The position numbers and the translations under genes were made by a program. Positions 1-5,062 of a stretch of DNA of 6,912 bases are shown in pieces. Each line of letters opens with the position of its first letter. Position 1 is the stretch's first letter. The stretch comes from Rhodothermia bacterium (lineage in GTDB: Bacteria; Bacteroidota; Rhodothermia; Balneolales; Natronogracilivirgulaceae): NCBI GenBank assembly GCA_007122185.1, contig SKUI01000028.1, forward strand, positions 1-6,912, given 5' to 3'. The notes beneath the pieces are model-generated. The model was not told the origin of the DNA. It was given only the letters and a program-made list of their open reading frames with translations, and did no database searches.

Positions 1-30
1 CAGCCAGTCTATGGACAGCCAGTCTGAAGC
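1..30. repeat. 15-bp imperfect tandem duplication inside the methyltransferase-like gene
   Basis: CAGCCAGTCT occurs at 1-10 and again at 16-25. In the gene's frame this reads SQSMD followed by SQSEA, a five-residue duplication just before the conserved DLLYIDPSRR block. The array may continue upstream of the window. Confidence 0.6.
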
Positions 31-862
31 CCTGAAACTGGACCTGCTCTACATCGATCCATCGCGGCGCCCCGGTGGAAAGCGTGTCCTGTCACTTCAA
101 GACAGTGAACCCGACGTGACGCGCCACCTCGCGCTGATCCGCTCCTCCGCGTACCGCTACCTTGTCAAGCTTTCACCCATGATGGATCCGGTGGATGCGG
201 CCCGCACCCTGGAAGACTGTGTCAGCGTGACCGCCGTCTCGGTGGTTGGCGAACTCAAGGAGCTGCTGGCGGACTGCGTCCCCGCCCAGGATCGCGATGC
301 CGCCGCCCGACGGCCGGATCCGGTTTTTCGGGCCGTGATGATTGACGCTTCGGGAGGTGAACGGTTCCGTTTCAGCAGCGATCTTAATGATAACGCACAA
401 GAAGCCGGCCCGGACGCGGATAACGGATTTGGTGGTGATGCCGGCACGCTGCTTTTCGAACCCGATGCCGCGCTGTTCAAGATGCGGCTTATCGAGGAGG
501 TTGCACGCCGCTACGGCCTTGACCGCATCCACCCGGGAATCGGATACCTCACCAACGGGCAGTTGCCAACTCCATCCGGACAACCAACTTCAACCGGTCC
601 GCCAACCCCATCCACTCCCGAGTCTTTCCCAGGCAAGGTCTTTCGAATCCGCGGAACATTGCCCTTCAAACCGCGTCACCTGAAGAAATGGCTGGAAGAG
701 GCCGGGCTGACCAGGGTGCACATCCATCAGCGCGGTTTTTCCCACACGGTCGATCAGCTGTACAAGAAACTGGGTTGCCGGATGGGGGAGGATGCGCACC
801 TGTTTGCCACAATGACTCACGACGGGCAGAGAGTGGTTATCGTGGCCGACCGGATCGGCTGA
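2..862 (+). CDS. Class I SAM-dependent methyltransferase-like protein with C-terminal THUMP-like domain (5' end missing)
   Basis: The reading frame is open from base 2, so the ATG at 11 is probably internal and the N-terminal part lies upstream of the window; 286 residues are visible. Counting from the ATG at 11, residues 11-36 (DLLYIDPSRR, then SLQDSEPDV) and the following LVKLSPMMD are the hallmark blocks of a methyltransferase-like family with a DPSRR motif where the catalytic-loop motif of class I enzymes would be. LLFEPDAALFK (147-157), RYGLDRIHP, and FPGKVFRIRG running to IVADRIG match the end of that domain and the THUMP-like RNA-binding domain. The substrate is unknown; RNA modification is an inference from the domain pair. 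Two low-complexity stretches look inserted: Asp/Asn/Gly-rich around 125-144 and Pro/Thr/Ser-rich at 186-203. The gene is separated from rmlA by 139 bases and is probably not part of its operon. Confidence 0.82.
   Translation, partial: SQSMDSQSEALKLDLLYIDPSRRPGGKRVLSLQDSEPDVTRHLALIRSSAYRYLVKLSPMMDPVDAARTLEDCVSVTAVSVVGELKELLADCVPAQDRDAAARRPDPVFRAVMIDASGGERFRFSSDLNDNAQEAGPDADNGFGGDAGTLLFEPDAALFKMRLIEEVARRYGLDRIHPGIGYLTNGQLPTPSGQPTSTGPPTPSTPESFPGKVFRIRGTLPFKPRHLKKWLEEAGLTRVHIHQRGFSHTVDQLYKKLGCRMGEDAHLFATMTHDGQRVVIVADRIG
566..619. repeat. Three-unit 18-bp in-frame repeat coding for a Pro/Thr/Ser linker
   Basis: Three degenerate 18-base units lie at 566-583, 584-601 and 602-619, each beginning CCAAC. 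They encode PTPSGQ, PTSTGP and PTPSTP. Units 1 and 3 share CCAACTCCATCC/CCAACCCCATCC with a single mismatch. The repeat falls exactly between the methyltransferase-like domain and the FPGKVFRIRG start of the THUMP-like domain, where relatives have a short connection, so it looks like a repeat-expanded interdomain linker. Confidence 0.7.
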
Positions 863-875
863 ACATGGCCGGATT

Positions 876-891
876 CAATGCCCCTGCATTG
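876..891 (+). terminator. Possible weak terminator hairpin after the methyltransferase-like gene
   Basis: CAATGC (876-881) and GCATTG (886-891) form a perfect 6-bp stem with a 4-base CCCT loop, 13 bases after the stop codon; a T-G wobble can extend it by one pair. The downstream bases are T-rich but there is no uninterrupted T run, so intrinsic termination is only possible. The stem is also only half G+C. Confidence 0.25.
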
Positions 892-896
892 GTACA

Positions 897-920
897 TTTG
901 TGATTTACGCTTTGTGATTT
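897..920 (+). promoter_or_regulatory. Perfect 10-bp direct repeat upstream of rmlA
   Basis: TTTGTGATTT occurs at 897-906 and 911-920, a spacing of 14 bases. It sits about 80-105 bases before the rmlA start and ahead of the only promoter-like sequence in this spacer, so it could be a regulator binding site. A chance duplication is equally possible because repeats are common in the spacers of this window. Confidence 0.3.
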
Positions 921-926
921 CGGGGC

Positions 927-955
927 TTTAGGTATTCCCGTGAATGTCCTATTAT
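927..955 (+). promoter_or_regulatory. Weak sigma70-like promoter candidate for the rml genes
   Basis: TATTAT at 950-955 matches the -10 consensus at five of six positions. Seventeen bases upstream, TTTAGG at 927-932 matches the -35 consensus at only three. A promoter is expected somewhere in this 139-base spacer because the upstream gene is functionally unrelated. If the organism is Bacteroidota-like, its promoters would follow a different consensus, and I found no convincing match to that. Confidence 0.22.
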
Positions 956-1001
956 GCGGGATATCTGTCCACATTTCAATTGATTTTAAAACAGCATATT
1001 C

Positions 1002-1715
1002 ATGAAAGGTATTGTACTTGCCGGGGGTACCGGCTCGCGGCTCTATCCGCTTACCAAGGTCACCAACAAGCACCTGCTTCCGGTCGGATCCAAACCGATG
1101 ATCTACTATCCCATCGAGAAACTGACCGGTGCCGGCATCCAGGAGATCCTGATCGTCACCGGAACCGAGCACATGGGCGATGTGGTGAGCCTGCTGGGAT
1201 CCGGGAAGGATTTCGGGTGCCGTTTCACCTACAAGGTGCAGGATGAGGCGGGCGGCATTGCCCAGGCGCTCGGACTGGCCGAAAACTTTGCCGGGGGCGA
1301 CACCATGACGGTGATCCTGGGCGACAACGTGTTCAAGGATGACCTGGCCGATGCCGTGGCGGGTTATCCCGGCGAGGGCGCGTCGATCATGCTCAAGGAG
1401 GTTGGGGATCCCACGCGCTACGGGGTGGCGGAGCTGGACGGCAACAAGATCGTCGGCATTGAGGAGAAGCCGGTCCGTCCCAAATCCAATCTGTGCGTGA
1501 CCGGCGTCTACATGTACGATGCCCGGGTTTTTGATTACATCCGGACCCTCAAACCATCCGGCCGCGGCGAGCTCGAGATCACCGATGTGAACAACCACTA
1601 CATCAGCGAGGGTATGATGCAGTTCAGTGTGATGAAAGGGTGGTGGACCGATGCGGGTACGTTTGAATCACTGCGGCATGCCAACGAACTGGTGCACCGG
1701 ATGGATGAATCCTGA
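1002..1715 (+). CDS. rmlA: Glucose-1-phosphate thymidylyltransferase, short form (RmlA-type)
   Basis: It catalyses the first step of dTDP-L-rhamnose synthesis: dTTP plus glucose-1-phosphate gives dTDP-glucose and pyrophosphate, in the cytoplasm. The protein has 237 residues. Its N-terminus MKGIVLAGGTGSRLYPLT is the nucleotide-binding loop (GGTGSR at 8-13), followed by KHLLPVGSKPMIYYP. LGDN with probable metal ligand Asp108, EEKP at 154-157, GRGELEITD at 187-195 and WTDAGT with Asp217 complete the catalytic site. Classical RmlA is about 290 residues; this one ends just after the core, so it lacks the C-terminal extension and has His in the KHLLPV motif where enterobacterial RmlA has Gln. It therefore belongs to the short thymidylyltransferase subfamily, but the neighbouring rmlD, rmlC and rmlB support the rhamnose role. 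The leader before the ATG is A/T-rich with no Shine-Dalgarno sequence. Confidence 0.92.
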   Translation: MKGIVLAGGTGSRLYPLTKVTNKHLLPVGSKPMIYYPIEKLTGAGIQEILIVTGTEHMGDVVSLLGSGKDFGCRFTYKVQDEAGGIAQALGLAENFAGGDTMTVILGDNVFKDDLADAVAGYPGEGASIMLKEVGDPTRYGVAELDGNKIVGIEEKPVRPKSNLCVTGVYMYDARVFDYIRTLKPSGRGELEITDVNNHYISEGMMQFSVMKGWWTDAGTFESLRHANELVHRMDES

Positions 1716-1824
1716 ATCCACAAGTAACGAAAGCACCGGAATGGATGGCAAGGGGATGGGTGTAATCAGAAAAGATGGCATGGGAATCACGAATTTGATG
1801 CAAGGCAACAAGGATATGACCTGA
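1694..1824. repeat. Degenerate direct repeats across the rmlA end and the rmlA-rmlD spacer
   Basis: GCACCGGATGGATG at 1694-1707, within the last codons of rmlA, recurs as GCACCGGAATGGATG at 1733-1747 after the stop codon. Both copies are followed about 15-25 bases later by a similar GTAA..(A)GAAA stretch, suggesting an approximately 39-base duplication that has decayed. The rest of the spacer is purine-rich on the + strand, with many ATGG/GATGG/AAGG words. No ORF or RNA gene is apparent here. AAGGA at 1810-1814 is a plausible ribosome binding site for rmlD. Confidence 0.5.
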
Positions 1825-2700
1825 ATGGAAGGGATGAAGAATATAAAGTGGATGGTTCTGGGCGCGTCGGGACAGTTGGGACAGGAGTGGGTCCTGGCCC
1901 TTGAGCGGGACGGGGAGGATGTGTACGGCCTCTCCCGAAAGGATCTGGATATCGCGCGCATGGATGATGTAAAGCGGGTCGTGGAGGAAATCAAGCCCGA
2001 TATCATCATCAACTGCGCCGCCTACACCAAAGTGGACCAGGCCGAGGTCGAAACCGAACTTGCCGAAGCGGTCAATATCCACGCACCCGGAATCCTGGGC
2101 CGCGTCACGGCCGCGGCCGGCATCCTGCTGGTGCACTATTCCACGGATTACGTGTTCCCCGGTATGGAGGAACACCGCCACCAGTACCCGGATGGCTATC
2201 CGGAGAGTTTTCCACCGGATCCGGTCAATGCCTACGGCAGCACAAAATGGCTGGGTGAGCAGCAGATACGGGCGCAAAGCGGGAATCATCTGATCATCCG
2301 GATATCCTGGCTGTGCGGACGGTACGGCAGCAACTTCATCAGCACCATGCTCCGGCTGGCCGGCGAACGCGACCGGCTCAGAGTGGTCAACGATCAGTAT
2401 GGCTGCCCGACGTTTACGGAAGCGGTGGTCCACAACACCCGTGTCCTCATAGAAAATAACATAAGGGGCACGATCCACCTTTCCTCTGGCGGGGTGACGA
2501 CCTGGCACGATTTCGCCCGTGAAATATTCCGTCTCAGCGGGACAAAAGTGGCTCTGGAACCCATTCCGACTTCCGAATACCCCACCCCGGCCAACCGTCC
2601 GAAATGGTCGCGGCTCGACATTAGGCAATTGGCTGGTGTCCCCGGAACACGTATTTTACCATGGCAGGAGGAACTGGAACGGTTCCTCAGCCAAATCTGA
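1825..2700 (+). CDS. rmlD: dTDP-4-dehydrorhamnose reductase
   Basis: It catalyses the last step of the pathway, NAD(P)H-dependent reduction of dTDP-4-dehydro-L-rhamnose to dTDP-L-rhamnose. It has 291 residues, the usual size. Visible features of the extended short-chain dehydrogenase family are GASGQLG (13-19, cofactor-binding loop), the NCAAYTKVDQAE block (63-74), STDYVF with Ser106-Thr107-Asp108, the catalytic Tyr137-x3-Lys141 pair in YGSTK, RISWLCGRYG, and the C-terminal NRPKWSRLD substrate-binding block. The segment between STDYVF and the catalytic Tyr is several residues longer than I recall for canonical RmlD. ATG 1825 is preferred because AAGGA lies 10 bases upstream; the in-frame ATG at 1834 has purines directly against it and would lose only three residues. 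The gene lies 109 bases after rmlA. Confidence 0.93.
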   Translation: MEGMKNIKWMVLGASGQLGQEWVLALERDGEDVYGLSRKDLDIARMDDVKRVVEEIKPDIIINCAAYTKVDQAEVETELAEAVNIHAPGILGRVTAAAGILLVHYSTDYVFPGMEEHRHQYPDGYPESFPPDPVNAYGSTKWLGEQQIRAQSGNHLIIRISWLCGRYGSNFISTMLRLAGERDRLRVVNDQYGCPTFTEAVVHNTRVLIENNIRGTIHLSSGGVTTWHDFAREIFRLSGTKVALEPIPTSEYPTPANRPKWSRLDIRQLAGVPGTRILPWQEELERFLSQI

Positions 2701-2719
2701 CCGGCACGGAATGGTGCCG
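2668..2719 (+). other. Two small hairpins flanking the rmlD stop codon
   Basis: GAGGAAC (2668-2674) pairs with GTTCCTC (2682-2688), a perfect 7-bp stem with a 7-base loop in the last codons of rmlD. CGGCAC (2702-2707) pairs with GTGCCG (2714-2719), a perfect 6-bp stem with a 6-base loop starting one base after the stop. Neither is followed by a T run, so they are not classical terminators. They could stabilise an mRNA end or modulate expression of rmlC relative to rmlD; that role is speculative. Confidence 0.4.
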
Positions 2720-2730
2720 AACCAAGTCAC

Positions 2731-2772
2731 TACCGTATCTGATCAACACATTACCGTACCTAATCAACGCAG
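2731..2772. repeat. Two-copy 21-bp tandem repeat between rmlD and rmlC
   Basis: Units at 2731-2751 and 2752-2772 both begin TACCGTA and share ATCAAC near the end, agreeing at 16 of 21 positions by hand alignment. A more degenerate third copy may precede them around 2716-2730 (CCGAACCAAGTCA). In the frame of rmlC the units would read LPYLINT and LPYLINA, but they lie upstream of the conserved RmlC start and are taken as spacer. Confidence 0.6.
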
Positions 2773-2786
2773 CACCGGAAAGCACT

Positions 2787-3335
2787 ATGGAATTCATCCC
2801 GACCGAGCTGGAGGATGTGATCGTCATCCGGCCGATGATTTTTGAAGACAAGCGGGGTTTTTTCACCGAAACCTTTCGGCTGAACAAGTTTCACAAAGCG
2901 GGTATCCGCAAGCCGTTTGTGCAGGACAATCTGTCGCGTTCGGTAAAGGGCACGCTGCGGGGGCTGCACTACCAGATCGTCAATCCCCAGGCCAAGCTGG
3001 TGATGGTGACCCAAGGGGAGATCCTCGATGTGGCGGTTGACATCCGCCGGCACTCCCCCAATTTCGGCAAGTACGTGAGCCGGCGGCTTTCCGAGGAGAA
3101 CAAGGAGATGCTCTATATTCCGGAAGGTTTTGCGCACGGTTTTTTTGTAATTTCCGAACGGGCGACATTTCTGTACAAGTGCTCGGACTATTACAATCCG
3201 GCAGGAGAGCGGGGCATTCGATGGAACGACCCCCGGATCGGAATCGACTGGCTTGACAGCGATCCCGTCCTTTCGGATAAGGACAGCAATCTTCCACTGC
3301 TATCCGAGCTGGATGAAATGGACATCCCGAAATGA
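2787..3335 (+). CDS. rmlC: dTDP-4-dehydrorhamnose 3,5-epimerase
   Basis: It epimerises C3 and C5 of dTDP-4-dehydro-6-deoxy-glucose to give dTDP-4-dehydro-L-rhamnose, the substrate of RmlD. It has 182 residues, typical for this cupin-fold homodimer. Family blocks are FEDKRGFFTETF (19-30), FVQDNLSRS, LRGLHYQ with the catalytic His61, Lys70 in QAKLV, IPEGFAHGF (111-119), YKCSDYYNP with the probable catalytic Tyr130, and ERGIRWNDP. Asp166 is the probable partner of the catalytic His. The frame is open upstream to a possible ATG at 2661 inside rmlD, but that extension is repeat-derived spacer; the ATG at 2787 gives the family's normal start, with a weak GGAAAG at 2777-2782 in front. It begins 86 bases after rmlD. 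Confidence 0.94.
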   Translation: MEFIPTELEDVIVIRPMIFEDKRGFFTETFRLNKFHKAGIRKPFVQDNLSRSVKGTLRGLHYQIVNPQAKLVMVTQGEILDVAVDIRRHSPNFGKYVSRRLSEENKEMLYIPEGFAHGFFVISERATFLYKCSDYYNPAGERGIRWNDPRIGIDWLDSDPVLSDKDSNLPLLSELDEMDIPK

Positions 3336-3370
3336 CCCGTCCATAAAAAATAAAGAATATGATATGGCCA

Positions 3371-3411
3371 TGACGGCTTTCCGTCACACAGAAGCATGAT
3401 TATAACCGTCA
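3371..3411 (+). other. Alternative hairpins in the rmlC-rmlB spacer
   Basis: TGACGG (3371-3376) can pair perfectly with CCGTCA at 3381-3386 (loop of four) or with a second CCGTCA at 3406-3411. The 136-base spacer (3336-3471) holds no gene. TATGAT at 3358-3363 and TATAAC at 3401-3406 look like -10 boxes but neither has a matching -35, so a separate rmlB promoter is possible but unproven. No T run follows either stem. Confidence 0.35.
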
Positions 3412-3471
3412 AGGACATTGCATCTGACGCCAGAACCGAAGGTCACGAAGTGCAATATAGATTATAAAAAT

Positions 3472-4473
3472 ATGAAATTATTAATAACTGGTGGAGCTGG
3501 ATTTATAGGTTCCAACCTGATACTTTTTCTATTATCGCGGCGCGATAATATCAGCATTCTGAACCTGGACAAGCTCACATATGCATCGGATCTGAGCTAT
3601 CTCAAACCTGTGGAAAATGATCAGCGCTATCGCTTCGTTCAGGCGGATCTGGTCGATCGTGACGCAGTCCGGGAAATTGTCAGGGATTACCGTCCCGATG
3701 GCGTGATGCACCTGGCGGCCGAGTCGCACGTCGACAACTCCATTACCGGTCCTGAGCCGTTTGTGATGTCCAATCTGGTGGGCACCTTCAACATACTGGA
3801 GGAGTGCCGGCAATTCTGGCTTGAGGATCCCAACGGTTACGCGGACAAGCGGTTCCTCCACGTCTCCACAGACGAGGTCTATGGCTCGCTTGGCAGGCAG
3901 GGGGCATTTACGGAGAGGACGCCCTATGCGCCCAACTCCCCGTACTCCGCCACCAAGGCCGGCAGTGATTTCCTGGTGCGATCCTATTTCAAAACGTTCA
4001 ATATGAACGTGGTTACTACCAACTGCTCCAATAACTTCGGTCCGCATCAGCATGATGAAAAGCTGATACCTACGGTAATCCGAAAAGCGCTGGGCCACGA
4101 ACCGATTCCGGTCTACGGCAAGGGTGAAAATGTCCGGGACTGGCTCTATGTGACAGATCACTGCAATGCGATCCTGGGTGTGTTTGAGAAGGGGCATGTC
4201 GGCGAGACCTATATTGTGGGCGGACACAATGAGTGGCGCAACATCGACCTGGTGCGGCTGATGTGTGACATCCTGAACGATCTGGTGGGCGAAGGGCCGG
4301 AGGGTGACTACAAGAACCTGATTACTTTTGTCACCGACCGGGCCGGACACGATCTGCGCTACGCCATCGATCCGACCAAGATCCAGACGGAAATCGGCTG
4401 GAAACCGGAGATGAAATTCGAGGAACAACTCCGGGAAACCCTCGCCTGGTACGCCGGCAGGTACGGCAAGTGA
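3472..4473 (+). CDS. rmlB: dTDP-glucose 4,6-dehydratase
   Basis: It converts dTDP-glucose to dTDP-4-dehydro-6-deoxy-glucose using tightly bound NAD+, the second step of the pathway although the last gene of the set. It has 333 residues, normal for the family. Seen are the Rossmann loop TGGAGFIGS (6-14), LDKLTYASDL, HLAAESHVDNSI, the catalytic STDEVYG with Thr133-Asp134-Glu135, YSATK with Tyr158 and Lys162, NCSNNFGPHQ, RDWLYVTDH, and RAGHDLRYAID (290-300). An upstream TTG at 3418 is in frame, but the ATG at 3472 places the Rossmann loop at its usual position. The leader GATTATAAAAAT has no Shine-Dalgarno sequence. The first 22 or so codons use TTA, ATA, CTA, GGT and GGA, giving about 30% G+C by hand count, against clearly G+C-rich codons afterwards. 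Confidence 0.95.
   Translation: MKLLITGGAGFIGSNLILFLLSRRDNISILNLDKLTYASDLSYLKPVENDQRYRFVQADLVDRDAVREIVRDYRPDGVMHLAAESHVDNSITGPEPFVMSNLVGTFNILEECRQFWLEDPNGYADKRFLHVSTDEVYGSLGRQGAFTERTPYAPNSPYSATKAGSDFLVRSYFKTFNMNVVTTNCSNNFGPHQHDEKLIPTVIRKALGHEPIPVYGKGENVRDWLYVTDHCNAILGVFEKGHVGETYIVGGHNEWRNIDLVRLMCDILNDLVGEGPEGDYKNLITFVTDRAGHDLRYAIDPTKIQTEIGWKPEMKFEEQLRETLAWYAGRYGK
3530..3550. repeat. Perfect 9-bp inverted repeat at the composition change in rmlB
   Basis: TATTATCGC (3530-3538) and GCGATAATA (3542-3550) are exact reverse complements separated by GGC. The repeat lies in codons 20-27 of rmlB, at the point where A/T-rich codons give way to G+C-rich ones. As RNA it would be a stable hairpin shortly after the start codon; as DNA it resembles a dimeric binding or recombination site. 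No function is known. Confidence 0.6.
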
Positions 4474-4582
4474 TGTCCGGAACAGGTTCTGGCGGCGTTC
4501 AACCGGAGGAACCAAATCTGTGGTGGTCAAAGCGACGCAAATTTCAATAAAACCTACATCTGAAAATTCTGGGAGCAGATAC

Positions 4583-5062
4583 ATGGCACGAAAATTCTGG
4601 CTCATGAAATCCGAGCCCAACGAGTTCAGCATTGATGACCTTATTGGGATGAAAAACGGTACGGCCCACTGGGACGGCATCCGCAACTATCAGGCGCGCA
4701 ATTTCATGCGCGACGAGATGCAGGTGGGTGACGGCGTTTTTTTCTATCATTCCAATGCCAATCCGCTCGCCATCGTTGGAACCATGAATGTGGCCGGCGA
4801 ACCCTATCCCGATCCCACGCAATTCGATCCGGATTCCAAATACTTCGATCCCAAGAGTTCAAAAGAGAACCCGCGCTGGATGCTGGTGGATGTGCAGTTC
4901 ACCGCCAAGTTTGATCCGCCGGTGCTTCGGGAAAACCTGCGTGAGACGCCCGGCCTTGAGGACATGATGCTTCTCAAAAAGGGCAGCCGGCTATCCATCC
5001 AGCCGGTGACCGAACAGGAGTGGAAAATCATTCACGAGCTGGCCGGGGTGGATCCGAAATGA
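4583..5062 (+). CDS. EVE domain-containing protein (PUA-like fold)
   Basis: The protein has 159 residues and is essentially a single EVE domain. Diagnostic blocks are KFWLMKSEPNEFSIDDL (4-20), HWDGIRNYQARNFMRDEM (29-46), VGDGVFFYHSN (48-58), and GLEDMMLLKKGSRLSIQPVTEQEW (124-147). EVE proteins, including human THYN1, belong to the PUA superfamily and are thought to bind modified bases in DNA or RNA; the ligand here is unknown. ATG 4583 is chosen because GGGAG lies at 4571-4575, seven bases upstream, and the domain starts immediately; the in-frame GTG at 4520 would add 21 residues of unconserved spacer. A 109-base gap separates it from rmlB, so it may start a new unit. Its stop codon overlaps the start of the dCTP deaminase gene (ATGA, 5059-5062), pointing to translational coupling. 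Confidence 0.92.
   Translation: MARKFWLMKSEPNEFSIDDLIGMKNGTAHWDGIRNYQARNFMRDEMQVGDGVFFYHSNANPLAIVGTMNVAGEPYPDPTQFDPDSKYFDPKSSKENPRWMLVDVQFTAKFDPPVLRENLRETPGLEDMMLLKKGSRLSIQPVTEQEWKIIHELAGVDPK

Noticed and set aside
837..1598. 253-codon open frame on the - strand opposite rmlA
   Set aside because: A shadow of rmlA; the product is His/Asp-rich and resembles a reverse translation of codon bias, not a protein family.
1624..2628. 334-codon open frame on the - strand opposite rmlD
   Set aside because: A shadow of rmlD and the rmlA end, with no family motif and a start inside another gene.
2661..2786. 42-residue N-terminal extension of RmlC from the ATG inside rmlD
   Set aside because: It overlaps rmlD and reads through the 21-bp repeat, while the family start MEFIPTELEDV is at 2787.
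3418..3471. 18-residue extension of RmlB from TTG
   Set aside because: The Rossmann loop belongs near the N-terminus, and the ATG at 3472 gives the family's usual start.
4474..4582. Terminator or promoter between rmlB and the EVE gene
   Set aside because: Only 4-5 bp stems such as GGTTC/GAACC are visible and there is no T run; no convincing -35/-10 pair was found.
3532..4686. 384-codon open frame on the - strand opposite rmlB and the EVE gene
   Set aside because: It lies wholly antisense to rmlB, whose motifs are unmistakable, and its translation shows no recognisable domain. Long antisense frames are expected in G+C-rich coding DNA.
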